In this document: positions 1 through 11,133 of the stretch, one piece after another
Numbering within the stretch: the first letter of the stretch is position 1
Layout: the number at the start of each line of letters is the position of its first letter
Assembly: GCA_022539475.1 (NCBI GenBank)
Contig: VCMS01000077.1
Coordinates: 1 to 64,000, forward strand
Reading direction: 5' to 3'
DNA: 64,000 bases
Source: Gracilaria domingensis
Taxonomy: Eukaryota; Rhodophyta; Florideophyceae; Gracilariales; Gracilariaceae
Notes under the pieces: generated by a model
Database searches by the model: none
The model's input: the letters and a program-made list of their open reading frames with translations, nothing else
What the model was told of the DNA's origin: nothing
Made by a program: the position numbers and the translations under genes

Positions 1-2115
1 AACAAGTGAGGCTATGGCTTCGAAGGTGAGTCGACTCACTTGACGAAAATTGGGTAACCGTGCCGAGAAGCGTGGACAGACGCAACTGAGAGTGGGAAGG
101 GCTTTATTGAGCCGGAGGAGGAAGGTGGTTCATACATGTTGTTCCTAAAAACGCCAGTGGAGCTCTTTGGGCAGTTTTGGCATGTTTCACACCTTCTTGG
201 GTAAGAGTGGTGGCCTAGATGCATTTGACTGGAAGAAATGGTTGAAAGCGAGTTGACAGGAGTTGAGGCTGGGAAGCCGTATTAGAAAAAGCACTCTTAC
301 CGACAGGTTGTATACTGAGGAGCGGCATTTGGTTGGCAGATATGTGCCTTCCTAGGCCAGAGAATGTTACGGTCAAGACCATGAGTGAACGGTCGTGGGC
401 GTATCGTAAGAAGAAATACGCAGGGATAAAACTATTTCTGCTCCTGGGGTACGATCTGTATTTTGGAGAAAACAAAGCTGGTAAGAAGAGAATGCGACGA
501 ACTCACATGCAGTTGAAAGGAAGCGCAGGAGAAACATCACTGCGAGTCTTGACGAAAATTAGGTGTACGCGTACACTTATCATGGTGGAGAAAAGTTCAC
601 CCATTTGTTCGTACTAAAGTAACTCCAATGCTGTGACAATGTCGAGGAGGTATGCCGAACGTGTTAAGATTTCAAGAACTTGTTATTTTCTCGATTATAC
701 CTCTGTGCCGGGGTACAAGTGCTGAAGGAGTTTAATTGGTAATGATGTGGTATTAGAACAAGGGATACTGGCACCGTTTTTGATGGCACAATACCTAGTT
801 TGCTACTGCACACGTTTGGTACTGCTTGGGTGTTGACGGTTGTGAGCCTTCTAAGTACGGTGTGTATCGGGGTGGCGCATTATGGAAGTATTCAGAAACA
901 CTGTTTACAAAAGAAGGTTTGCTGAAGCTGCTACTCTGTGTTTAAAGAATGTTCTGGGGGGATGTAGGCAACATGTTTTTGAGGACCAGATTCAGCGATT
1001 TTCATATTTTGAACAGACACGGAAGATTTTGGACTAAGGTTCTTGGTATGTATCTATGAGAGAGGCTGACAATATTTGGATATCGATATTGCCGTCGAAC
1101 TGGAAGAACTTTACCTACTGTGAAAAGAACAATGGTTTTTATAGACAGATGGTGAGCCTTGAAAGATTTGGGGTCAATATTAGCGATTGCTTCGTTGGTG
1201 AATGCGAGGATGGAGGGGATCCCTGGAGTTCAAATTGGAAATTGGACATGGACGATTTCGGAATTAATACAGGATCACAAAGAAAAGGCATTTCTCTTCT
1301 ACAAAGGTGAACTTGTAGAGGAATGGAGCCCTTAATGTTTAAGGCTGTACAAGATAACGTGCTCAGTTGGTGCCTTCATATGATCATGATAGAATCGATT
1401 GATTGTAGAATCGGTGTTGAAACCCATTGTAGTGGAGGACAAAAAAGGTGGAAGGCAGTGGTCAGTTATTTGGCATCGAACAACTGGATTCAGTTTCCCT
1501 GTAAGTAAGCAGTTAAGACCGGAACCATCCCCGTACCAAGGAGTTAACTCTAGCGATAGTCCTCCGCTTGGAATGTTTACGAGCGGAACGGAAGAGTGTA
1601 GGATTCTTTTTCATCGTTTGTAGCCCAACCGTAAAAAGATATGAATTTCAATATGTGGTCGATGTTTTGGTTGGTTCTGGGTGGTAAACCTTTCGAAATA
1701 CCTGGACGAGGAGTGCCACACATCTGGTTTGCGGTATTAGCTGTTGCAGATCAAGGAGAGATATTCGAATCAAGAGAACGACTACCTGGGCATACCCAAT
1801 GTTTGTCTCTGAATCTTCTCCGCTTACAAATAACAGTGGAATAACTTTGGCTCTTCCGTATTCTGGGAACCAGAAATGCATGGAGAAGGCGAAGACGACG
1901 ATTGGAATGATTTGGAGTATCCTGGGTCGTCCAAGTCTTAAGTGCTCTTAGATTAAGAACGAAATCGAGAGGGTGTTTCAAGTATGAGACCGAAACGAAC
2001 CGCTTTTCACGAGGGCCGAATTCACCAGAGTTATCCTTGTCTTTTCTAGGAAGTATGTAATAGAGTGCTCATCCAGTGTTTCTTTCACGAGACTGAGGAA
2101 AGGAGGAAGGGCTGT
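1..2115. other. No recognisable gene; degraded intergenic or repeat-derived sequence
   Basis: Only short ORFs under about 110 codons are present on either strand, and none shows a family motif. The 12-mer TTGACGAAAATT occurs twice, near 39 and 549, without further repeat structure that I can see. The right edge abuts the 3' end of the decayed Plavaka-like transposase, so part of this tract may be transposon terminal sequence. No function can be assigned. Confidence 0.5.
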
Positions 2116-4688
2116 TCACAATTTGATCAAGAATCGACCTTGTGTCCGTACTTGAGAACATTTCTCTAACAGCAGTCCATGTTTTTGAACTGGACATACT
2201 TGAAACACAATGTTGAAGAGCTGTAAAGTGAAAGAACGCCCTCTCATTGCAAACCGAGGAAGCTGTGTGGAAGTTCCTGGTAAACCTGGATTACGCTGGT
2301 AAGGAGTATTGCCATTCCATTTCTTTCTAACATGTCCGTGCTCAATGGAGCGAATAGTCTCCTCCACAGCGTTGCTGTTCTTCTGGACGTCTTTTTGTAG
2401 TGTCTTTTAAATAGCAGGTGTGCATGTTCGTATATGCCTGCGTCGTAGTACTTGATACTTTCCAGACGGCGAATATCGTCCACGAGATGATCGAGAAGAT
2501 GAAACTTCAGAGTTCCCAGTCTGGAGGGATGAAATCCGCCAGAGTCTTTGTTGCGGAACGCTTGAAGGCTTCAATCTCCGAACTAAGACACAGGAGAGAG
2601 CTTTCAGTCCAATACGGGTCACGATTGTATCTGAATAAGGTCGAGAGCAAGTCCGAGTACTGAGAGAAAACGGTTGTGATTGGGGCAACGTCCTGTTCTC
2701 CACAGCATATGTCAAAGAATGCTCCTATGAAGGGAAAGACCATGTCAAGTGCTTTGTAGTTTTTGGCCTCCAGCATTCCACGGAGACCGTCTTTCGTGAA
2801 GATACCATTCAAAGATTTGCCTTTCTCCTGCGTGGAGAAATCGATATGTAAACCTTTGGCAGGAGAATCGCGTTCTATGGCAGCTAGAATTGCGTTTGCA
2901 TGGTTGAGGAGTTGGGTGCGTATCGTTCGAAATGAACGCGATGCAGATGTTCCTATTGTGGTGCACAGGGTGTCTGACTGCAGTCTCTCGATTGTGGCCG
3001 TTTTTATCAACTTTGAGATGCCGAGATGCAAGTTGTGTAATGGTTCGAATGAGAACAGACTGTATGGAGACAATCCCGGGATCATTCCAAGGCTTACGGA
3101 AGTTTCGAGGAACGAAGGAATGAGAGATATGGAATTTGAACGCATCAGAGTATCCGCTTGAGATCTCCTCTCCCTCGCACGACGTGGACGTCTTTCCGCC
3201 TCGTCTTTTTGTGCATGTTGCAAGATAGCTGTGTATGTCTTTCGGATGCTTTTCGTGTGCTTCTGAGAACGTCCGTTGAATGAGGTGGGAATAGGACTGC
3301 ATAAAGATGAGCGAGGGGCTTTGCATCTATGACACGGGCTTTCCGTTTTGGTCCCATGAAGAATGGACAGAATGTCCTTAGCCTCAGGAATGTCCGCACA
3401 ATAACTTGCAAGCAGAGGATGGCACACTCGACTTAGTTTGTCTTCGCCGATGAACTGAAAACCTTTCTGCGTGAGATTTAGAATGGGCTCCAGGACTTGA
3501 CGAAGAGATTCTTGAAGGATTTGCATCCTGGACTCGCGTAGAGACTTGCTAGAAACGAATGGCATTGCGTCTGCTTCAGATGCGGAAACCTCGATCAGTG
3601 TGGTAGGGAAGTATGCCACTACTGTGAGGTCATCACGGATGCACTTACGGCGAGCTCGTCGGAGAAGTTGAGAAATATGAGGTGAAGAGGATAGGCGGTA
3701 ACCGATGTTTGCTTTAGAGTTGTTGAAGACTTATCGGTGTATACCTGCAGAAGACCTACGAAAGATTCACTGTAACTTATTTCTTGGGAGTACCACACTA
3801 TTCTACTATCCAAAGAGCCCATGACCATTTCCTTAAGTTTTGAGGTGGCGTCTCTTGCGAGAGAGCCGGACATGGGGTGAGATATTTTCGTGGAGTGGGT
3901 CTGAGGTATAGGGTGGAAGAATGTGTTTTCGTTGTTAGCCAACTGGAGCTGTTTCACAAGTGTCTGAACGGGGTCTCTCGTGTAGAGGGTGGCGCTGAAC
4001 TTACATCCTTCTGGCGAGACAGTTCTGCGATTGAAACCGTCCTTTGAGGCGTATCGTTCGAAAATGGCCTTCTTCAGTTCTGTACAGCGCTTGGAACTTG
4101 TTATGGTCTCGTTGAATCGCTTTTGCGAGAATCGCGGGTCCCGAAGTAGCCCAATTAGCTCGTCAGCCTCACGATGACCAAGGTTGGAAGCTACTGAAGC
4201 CAGACAAACCGTGAGATAATCCATATGCAAATCACCGAGGGCCTCCTCAGAAGGCACTGGGCGGGAACTGCTTCCGTGTTCTCGCTCTAATGACGCGGGA
4301 CCGGGGAAGGAGAAACACAATGCGAAGTGTCCGGAATGGGAGGGGCGCACGGAGTGGGGTCGACGATGTCCTCGGACACTGGAGGCTCGGGAAGGCGACA
4401 AGGGGCAGTGACCGTTTCGGAAGATGCGGGCGCGGGTGCGGAAAGCTTGAGACGCTTGCTTCTCCGAATGGGCCGGCTATTGTCGTCTTCCAGCGCTGCT
4501 TTCAGACGAAACGGGCAATGGTTGACATGCTGTTGAAGGGATAAGACTCCTCGGCGAGTAACGAAGGGGCACCCACGCTTCTTATGTGTACAGTAGTAGA
4601 CCATGGGAAGAAGAACTGAACGAGAAACGACGACAAAGACTGCAAGGGAAGGGCGTCCGAAGGGAGAAGGAGGTCGAGCGACAGTCAA
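2116..4688 (-). pseudogene. Plavaka-like (CACTA-related) DNA transposase, frameshifted
   Basis: The minus strand carries, in order, the parts expected of a Plavaka-type transposase, spread over three frames. Bases 4688-4287 hold an N-terminal Cys/His finger (CTHKKRGCPF, then QQHVNHC). Bases 4401-3619 hold a region with YTDKSS and the block YPLHLIFLN, which continues in the next frame as RRKCIRDDLTVVAYFPT. Bases 3619-2507 hold a C-x2-C knuckle (CHRCKAP) and HNLHLGISK. A further shift gives KFHLLDHLVDDIRRL and YYDAGIYEHAHLLFKRHYK from about 2505 down, and the tail seems to shift again near 2370. The breaks are near 4300, 3655, 2505 and 2370. Family identity rests on the order and wording of these blocks as I know them from Plavaka elements. 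No intact frame remains, so the copy should be inactive. Terminal inverted repeats were not located. Confidence 0.68.
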
Positions 4689-4973
4689 TATCGACGTCTT
4701 GCTCAGAACGGAGAATATATTTTGAGTTTAAATCACGTGCTTTCGTTCAAAAAGGAACGTAGGTACACGTCGACCTCAACACAAGGGTGTACTTCTCGTA
4801 TTATCTACCACTGGTTATAAACCTGTGGTTTCCCAACGTTGTACGCTGTACACTTGTCCAATCTCGCACAGAAAAATAAATCTCTTCCCTTCGCCGCCGC
4901 CGCCGCGCCTCCGACGTCCGAACTTCCGTTACCGTCGTGAGCCATGCCATCGATATCATCGCGTTATACTCCG

Positions 4974-5048
4974 CTCCGTCGTACTTTTTCCCGCCCTCCA
5001 CTTTATGGAGGCTCCATAAAGTAGAGGGCGGAAGAAAGTAGGACGGAG
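4974..5048. repeat. Long palindrome / foldback A
   Basis: Two 37-bp arms, 4974-5010 and 5012-5048, are inverted copies separated by one base. By eye they match at 33 of 37 positions, so a transcript from either strand would form a long near-perfect hairpin. It is the first of a cluster of unrelated foldbacks continuing to 6368. The start of a foldback transposon or a MITE remnant are both possible. Confidence 0.85.
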
Positions 5049-5301
5049 TCATCCGTATCTCAGGGATGTATTCCGTGCAGTCTTTTCGTACGTTCTCCCA
5101 TATCCTTCCACGTATCTTTGCTCTAAACTAACCAGTCCTCACCGCGTTTCTTCGCGCTCTGCGACATGGAAACGGCAGGAAATAAGCTAATCACCCTCAA
5201 CTTCTTCTATTTGTTCAAGATATAGAACGAGTTGAAGGGTGAAAACGGGAACCCGGTAACCCAAACCGACGACTGTAAGTACGCGACCAATAGTTCATTT
5301 C

Positions 5302-5386
5302 GTTGCGCCATAGGCTCTAGCTTCGCGTCTTGCGCTGCTTTTCAAAAGTAGCGCAAGACTCGAGAAGCTAAAGCCTATGGCGCAAC
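5302..5386. repeat. Long palindrome / foldback B
   Basis: The left arm, 5302-5342, begins GTTGCGCCATAGGCT. The right arm, 5344-5386, ends with the complement, AGCCTATGGCGCAAC. The arms pair over about 41 bp with a 2-base gap and a few mismatches and almost no loop. Foldback B immediately precedes the first copy of the ~335-bp direct repeat. Confidence 0.82.
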
Positions 5387-5423
5387 AAACCAAGTTGGTT
5401 TCTCGGCGATCTTGGATCTCTGC

Positions 5424-5755
5424 CTGTTCGGGATAGGCGATTCTGGTACTTGGTTGAGACATAGGTTTCTGTCTCGTTTATCGAATCTTGCGGTATGTTT
5501 GCTGCATGGGCATTCTCGGTGTCGTTGCTTGTGAGTTCTTGCTTCGAGACCTTTCGCGTTTTACGATGAATGGATTGCTGGTAATCTAACGGATCACTTT
5601 CCTTCTTCTTCTTCCTTTTGCGAGTTACAGGTCCCTCGACTTTCCTAGCGCAACGTTTCTGTTTTGCTTTATCAATGGTACGTTCCATCGCAATTCAAAT
5701 GTTCCAGGACGACTAACTTATGGATACTTTCTGCTTGCGTATACAGGTAAACGAC
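5424..5755. repeat. Direct repeat copy 1 of a ~335-bp unit
   Basis: This copy begins CTGTTCGGGATAGGCGATTC and ends GTATACAGGTAAACGAC. It recurs in the same orientation at 5830-6170 with small substitutions and indels. On the minus strand it encodes the start of a very basic ORF (5688-5368, 106 codons, beginning MERTIDKAKQKRCARKVEG with a run of Lys/Arg). Copy 2 begins the same way (6096-5884) but changes frame within about 25 codons. No family is recognised. The repeat may be transposon terminal sequence duplicated in tandem, with foldback C between the copies. Confidence 0.8.
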
Positions 5756-5824
5756 CAATTTTATTTCATCTCTCCAGATCCATCATCGATCTTGAGAGAC
5801 AAAATGAAATTGGTCGTTTACCTG
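5744..5824. repeat. Long palindrome / foldback C
   Basis: Arms 5744-5774 and 5794-5824 (31 bp each, about 28 matching) are inverted copies around a 19-bp loop. The outermost bases read CAGGTAAACGACCAATTT on one side and its complement on the other. The left arm overlaps the end of direct-repeat copy 1, and the right arm ends just before copy 2. Confidence 0.83.
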
Positions 5825-5829
5825 TCTGA

Positions 5830-6170
5830 CTGTTCGGGATAGGCGATTCTGGTACTTGTTTGGGATATAGGCTAGATTCTCGTTTATCGCGTCTTGCGGT
5901 ATGTTTGCTGCATGGGCATTCTCTGTGTCCTTGCTTGTGAGTTCTCGCTTCGACACCTTTCGCGGTTTACGATGATATGGTGGGCTGGTAATCTAACGGA
6001 TCCCTTTCCTGCTTCTTCTTCCGTTTGCGAGTTACCAGGTCCCTCGACTTTTCTAGCGCAACGTTTCTGTTTTGTTCTATCAATGGTACGTTCCATCGCA
6101 TTTCAAATGTATCTAACGGATCATTGACTAACTTATGGATACTTTCTGCTTGCGTATACAGGTAAATGAC
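5830..6170. repeat. Direct repeat copy 2 of a ~335-bp unit
   Basis: This is the second copy of the unit at 5424-5755, in the same orientation, starting CTGTTCGGGATAGGCGATTC and ending GTATACAGGTAAATGAC. It differs by scattered substitutions and by short indels, including one that breaks the shared minus-strand ORF. The outer junctions lie next to foldbacks C and D. Confidence 0.8.
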
Positions 6171-6207
6171 TTTTGATGCGGACGTAGCTCACGAGTTGCA
6201 GGTGCAG

Positions 6208-6368
6208 GTTCCTCAAGTAGGGAACCATGCATCTGGGCAGGTTCCCTACATGAGGAACGGAGAGGATGAGGCGCTTCGCGCCTCATCCTCTCGGAGTGCG
6301 TATGTGTTCTACCGATCCAGCACTATGGTGGAGGTGCAGTCTGCGGCATCTGCCGCAGATTGCGCCTA
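6208..6368. repeat. Three further hairpins D, E and F in series
   Basis: Hairpin D has arms 6208-6225 and 6241-6258 (17 of 18 bp pair) with a 15-base loop. Hairpin E has arms 6260-6273 and 6279-6292, a perfect 14-bp stem that extends to 15 bp with a 3-base loop. Hairpin F spans about 6333-6368 around the core CTGCGGCA-TC-TGCCGCAG. The three stems are unrelated to each other in sequence and sit end to end. Confidence 0.78.
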
Positions 6369-6399
6369 CACCCGATCCATTATGGGGAAATGGTACATG

Positions 6400-6932
6400 T
6401 AATATAGCGAAGTAGTGGTTAGCAAAAGCGGTCGATAGAAGAATAGATACGAATAAAACGGTATGATTTCATAATGGGCATCATCTGTACTAGCACTAGT
6501 ATTCCATGCGTTGCAGGGTATTATTCCGCAGAAGGTATCGTGTAATGTGCACCTTAATGGAAACTGAACCTAGACTTCGCGAAACACAGTTCAGGTAGCC
6601 CTCGACTAAAGAACTAGCACGAGTGGAAAACCCCCCAGTATTTACTGCACAGAGATTCTGGACGACCCAAGCAATTATCTGCAAATTTTGAAATAATTGA
6701 TCTCGATATTTTTTCAAAAAATTTACTGGACGACCCTTGCCAATTTCTGGACGACCCTCGCCAAAAACTAGCATCTGCAAGAGACAGACGATGCCCTACA
6801 CTGCATTAACCATCTGTGCGTGCTCTCGATCTTAACAAGCGTTCATTAAAGCCCCTCCTTCCTTTTTAATCGTCTCTCTTGCACATTTGAGATTAAAAAG
6901 ATCTTCAAGCATATCTCTATCTTAGTTTATAA
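6400..6932. other. Intergenic tract with a short repeated motif
   Basis: No gene is recognised. The motif CTGGACGACCC occurs three times between about 6658 and 6755, the last two copies only 19 bp apart and followed by similar bases (TTGCCAATTT and TCGCCAAAAA). This resembles the terminal or subterminal repeat of a mobile element, but no partner terminus was found. Confidence 0.45.
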
Positions 6933-7280
6933 ATGGATTCCGATACGCTCAGAGCAATCCGAAACGAGGTTGATAATCTCAAAATCGCTAGGTTTAAACG
7001 AAAATTATGTACGAACTGTTTTGCTGGCGTGAAGACTATCTCAGATCTACAAGCGGAAATATATTTGAATATGGGATAACGAAGGTATGAAGAAATAACA
7101 AGATTTATTGAACATCGAACTATATTGGATGCGTTCTACGACGAAAAGTTTGTGGAAGCTATGACTGAGATTGTCACCGACACTTATCGTCACTACGTAA
7201 GCGTTGTATTGAAGATGAGAAAACATTCTCACGTTCCATTTTACTTTACACAGACGTTATGCAAAAAGCTTCCGGGTACA
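6933..7280 (+). pseudogene. 5' part of an unknown ORF split by the retrotransposon
   Basis: An ORF starts at ATG 6933 (MDSDTLRAIRNEVDNL...) and stays in one frame to 7280, interrupted by one TAA at 7077-7079. Its last codon before the LTR is ACA, the end of the target site GTACA. After removal of the element and one copy of the target site, the frame continues at 18370 without a shift. The protein is charged, mostly helical-looking and unrecognised. It could be a host gene or part of an older mobile element. The early TAA means it may already have been damaged before the insertion, or that an intron or later mutation lies there. Confidence 0.6.
7276..7280. repeat. Left target-site duplication GTACA
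   Basis: These five bases, directly outside the TG end of the left LTR, are repeated exactly at 18365-18369, outside the CA end of the right LTR. Five-base duplications are usual for Ty3/Gypsy integrases. The exact match shows that the two LTRs belong to one insertion. Confidence 0.93.
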
Positions 7281-7822
7281 TGTGATATAGTACGTATCGG
7301 GAGAAAACCCGAAGCGGTCTTGAGGCGACGGAGCTGGCTGTGGCTCGAGGGAGCGACTGTAATGAATCCGTGCGGGGAGTAAGGAGGAAGCACCGGGCGG
7401 TCAGCGGGGAGAGTGGGCGGTTGGTATCACCAAGCACGTTCAGGAGCGTGCGAAACGGTACGAACGGCCTAATAAACCTTATAGTACTTAGCCTAACGGT
7501 CTGTCGGTAGCGCTACTTGACGAACAAGACGTACGGCAAAGGGTGCTTGGTGTTTACAACGTGAGGTCATGGCGAGGTTGGGGTTCACCTAAATATCGGG
7601 TAAACTCGCCTCTGTACGACCTCCAGGAGACAACTTACAGTACTATACTACGCCCGTCAACGTCCGACTGGCACACGTGTCGTATGTACGCTTGGGTCCG
7701 ACGTCCGATGCGGGGACAACTACGCGTTCAAGTAACCGCTCGGGCCAGCCCTACACGTACGACACGGCACTCCTCAGAACCCAGTCCGTCCGCGGTGATC
7801 AACCAGATCGTACTATACGACA
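7281..7822 (-). repeat. 3' LTR (left)
   Basis: This 542-bp LTR begins TGTGATATAG and ends TACTATACGACA on the plus strand, with the TG...CA termini usual for LTRs. It is the same length as the right LTR and differs from it by about 11 substitutions and no indel. On the minus strand a TATAAGG (7483-7477) is conserved in both copies. Confidence 0.95.
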
Positions 7823-7836
7823 GATCCCCCTCCTTA
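7823..7836 (-). other. Polypurine tract
   Basis: Directly inside the left LTR the minus strand reads AAGGAGGGGGATC, ending at the LTR boundary. A purine run next to the 3' LTR primes plus-strand DNA synthesis in LTR retroelements. Its position independently confirms the minus-strand orientation of the element. Confidence 0.82.
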
Positions 7837-8752
7837 GATTGCACTTCGTCCCCGGAGTGCAGCCAAGCGCTGCGTCCAAGTCCGTTCGGTTGAGAAGAAG
7901 CCACCGATCGCTTCTGCCACGGAAAGTGCCCGCCAGGGGCGGGGCGAAGCCATGTCAAAACTCTGGCGCGTCACGCGGTGGCGTGAGGCGGAGGGTCGTA
8001 CGACTGGTAGACGCCAGCTGCGTGGTGGTACGACGCGCAAGAAGTCGTTTCCGTTCACAAGGATGCCCATGCGGATTAGAAAGAGGAACACGTATCGAGG
8101 CCGTGCGTACATTGACGATTTATGGCCTCCACGCCGTCCGTCCTGGTAGCGCGCCGCAGCTGCGAGTACCATTGCCGTAGCAGGGTGCACGCTCTGTGCG
8201 TCGTCATGGCTCGTCCGTTGGCGGTGCTGCCGATGCAGTTCGTGGCTCGCGCCCGCGGGATCCCGGCGTTTATGCAGACAATACGCACGTTAGGGTCGAC
8301 GACAGTGACCGATCGCGTACGTTCCACTGGTCGCGGCGGCGCGACCAATCCTCCTTCGTACACCGTGGCGCGCTTCCTCCAACAACGGTGTGCTTCTGCG
8401 CCCGGGGCGCCCGTTCCCGACGGGTCGTGCCCCAGGGGCGGGCACAGCGTCGCCCTGTCGTACCTCCAGTGGCGCTGACTGCGTTACTGAGGCCGTCAGC
8501 GGGCTCGCGCTTCTGCCACTGATGCGGTCGCGCACGCCCGGTGATCGCCGCCGTGCGATGTACGCCCGATGCTGAATGAGCACCAACGACTTTCGCTGTC
8601 GAGGGGGTGTACATTGGTCATGCCCGTTCGGAAATAAATTGAAGTGTATGAGACCTCAAAGTGTACGTATCGGCGCGGGCGATATCGCTTTCCGCGACAC
8701 CCGGAATGGTCGTCCGTCTTAGCCCGTGCACCTCCGTGTTGTACCTCGCGGC
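7837..8752. other. Element-internal noncoding tract before the plus-strand ORF
   Basis: About 0.9 kb lies between the polypurine tract and the promoter-like site of the plus-strand ORF. ORFs here are short, overlap on both strands and show no motif. The tract probably serves as the 5' flank of the plus-strand gene and the 3' untranslated part of the element transcript. Confidence 0.5.
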
Positions 8753-8760
8753 TATAAGAG
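8753..8760 (+). promoter_or_regulatory. TATA-like box for the plus-strand ORF
   Basis: TATAAGAG lies 31-38 bp upstream of ATG 8791 on the plus strand. That spacing would place transcription starts very close to the start codon and give a short leader. It suggests that the antisense ORF has its own promoter rather than relying on read-through from flanking DNA. Confidence 0.5.
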
Positions 8761-8790
8761 CTCCCTTCCGCGCGTCATCCGTTGCCTCCG

Positions 8791-11133
8791 ATGGGTTCAC
8801 AATCAAGCCAGTCGTCCGCCCCGCCGCCTGCGATGGCGAGTAACCCGAATCAACCGAGGACGTCTGGTGGTGGCGGCCCGTTTCGGTCTATGCCGCTTCC
8901 TGGTCAACACTTCGACCATCGCAGCCGTCGTACGAACCAGGCTCCGCGTCGGTCGAAGCAGGTTCCTATAACGGTCAACGAGTACATTCAGGACAATGCG
9001 GAGTACTTCGATGCGCGTCGCTTCGCAGCCATTCCGGTCTCGCTCCCATTACGTGAGGTGGCGAACGGTTATCCGAAGCGTGCGCGAATGGAAGCTTGGC
9101 AGGCACGCTGGAATCACCTTCCTGGAATCATCGGCCGTGCGGACGAAAGAACGTTCGGAATAGCCGACATGCCGTACTTAAGGTGCCCCGAGGAGCGCAA
9201 GTATCAACGCCGACTCCAGAGCCTGATGCACCGGCTCAATTCCGATGCGAACTTTCCGCCCGAGAACGGTAATTTTCTCGCGTTGGTGATGTTCGAACCG
9301 CCGTACGACCAGCTGTACTCGTTAGACCACGAGCATTGGGGAAGCAACGCCGCGACCGAGGCCCGCATTCGGGGATCACACCGTTTCTTCTACTCCTGGC
9401 ACAACGTCTAGTACTTCGACGTTGCGAAGAACGACCGTACGGCGGTGTACTACAGTATGACCGAGGCGTGGAAATCTGTGGAGGTCGAACGCAACCTTTC
9501 CGTACCGACGCCGTCCGTGGTGGCATACCATTCGCGGGAACTGCTGTCCCAAGGAGCCTTGAGCCGTGCGGTCTTGCAGGTCCTGTACGCCGAGTGGGCA
9601 GTTTTCGCTTTCATGGCGTTCCTCCAGGCGGCCAGCGACGGTGTGGAAGTCTTCACCCGTGCGGGTGATCAGCCTCTGTACAACACGGACGATTCGCCGC
9701 AGTACGGACGGTTGTTCCCTCTCCCGTACAAATTAGTATGCATCTTGGCCGAAATGGGGCTGCAGAACAACCTGCGGGGGACCTCTTATCCTCCTGCGGT
9801 CGGTGAGAGGCTCCTTCAGTACTCTTTGGAGACGGACTGGTCGCAGACACCGGGATTCTTCTGGTACGACTACTTTGAGGACTCGTTCCCTACGATGCCC
9901 GCATCCGGTACGGGCGCGATGCCGATCAACCGAGTGCTGTTGCCGACGGGGCAACTCCCGCCTTGGCCATTCACGGATAGGCCGAACTACTTCCCGCATG
10001 AGTATATGGAGGAAGACTTCGAAGCCGCTCTTCCGGTGCCGAGGCGTGAGAGCGGGGTCCAAGCCGGTCTGCCTCAGTTATCCTCCGCGGCCGAGCCGGA
10101 GCCTGATCCGGAGGTCGTGGAGGTACCTGTGCGTACCGAACGAGAGGTCCAGGTCAGGCTCTCAGGCTGCCAATTGGACGCCATGGGTGTCGACGTCTCT
10201 GGTGACCGCCTCCAGACGTTGCTCAATGCCTTGCGGGCTGTATGCGTTCCGCGTGGGATTCCGGAGTCGACTGACTTGCCGAGCGCCATAACAGCTGCGC
10301 GTACTTGGGTGCGCCGCGCGGCGAACTCCGAAGCGTGTCTGCGCGAGCAGGCTCAGGGCATGCTGGACCTACTCGGTTATCTTCGCGAACACAGTCTGCT
10401 AGTTCTCGGTTCGTACAAGCAGGGTATGCTGGCCGGTTTCGGGGAGGGTACTGCACCGGACGGAAAGGGTATGGAGACGCAGGCTCCTTCGTTGGACGAG
10501 TTGGTCGGTGAGTCCTATCACGGGTTGCACGACCAGGCCATGGTGGAGAATCAGGTCAACCAGATCGTTCAGAACCTGAGACGGGCGCGTGCCTCCCTGT
10601 TTGACGGGGTCACTCTGAACCCTCCAGCACCTCCGGTGAGTCCGGAAGGAGCTGGGGGAGGCGATGGTGGGGCCGTCACCAGTACGGAAGGTGTCGCTGT
10701 AACGGGCGACGGTGGCGCTCAAGCGTCCAGTAGCGGTGCTGTAGAAGTTGGTGGCAACGTGGAGCCAGAGGGTACCCCAATGACGGAAGTTCCGTCCGGT
10801 GTGGAAGCTCTTAGCGTGCCTGCTCTGGTGGCGCAAGGTACCGGTGCGGGTGCGTCAGGTGTGGCTGCCAGCGATGTTCCGGCGGCGAGCACGCCTAGTC
10901 AGCCGCAGTCATCCAGGAGGGTCGTGGTACCCAATGCTCCCTGGCCGGGTACTTCCAGTCCGTTCCAGCCGGTCGGTTCCCGAGGTGGCTCTGCGTCGGT
11001 CTACCGTTCGGGCATTCCGACACCTCGTGGGAGGGGCCGTGGTCGCGGTGGTACGCGTGGCCGTGGTCGTGGCGTATCCAAGATGTTGCCAGCGGTGAAG
11101 AGCATCCGTAAGAAGGGACCGGGTGGTGCGTAG
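8791..11133 (+). CDS. Antisense accessory protein of the retrotransposon (one in-frame TAG)
   Basis: This is one reading frame of 781 codons from ATG 8791 to the stop at 11133, broken only by TAG at 9409-9411; the flanking codons keep protein-like composition (HRFFYSWHNV before, YFDVAKNDRTAVYY after). The N-terminus is Ser/Pro/Gly-rich and basic. The middle (about residues 50-400) is globular-looking, with many aromatics. A helical segment follows, then an Ala/Gly/Ser/Thr-rich linker, and the tail is rich in RG repeats (PRGRGRGRGGTRGRG) as in RNA-binding proteins. No family is recognised. It lies between integrase and the 3' LTR on the opposite strand, where some plant Gypsy elements carry extra antisense ORFs. 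A nucleic-acid-binding or packaging helper is an inference from the RG tail. Confidence 0.75.

Noticed and set aside
3619..3660. GTAAGT at the end of one transposase frame, looking like an intron donor
   Set aside because: The next frame is already open upstream of this point and continues the conserved block directly (RRKCIRDD...), so a small frameshift explains it and no sequence is left for an intron.
7543..7893. ORFs crossing the left LTR into the element interior
   Set aside because: They start in LTR sequence, recur only partly in the right LTR and cross the polypurine tract, so they are not element genes.
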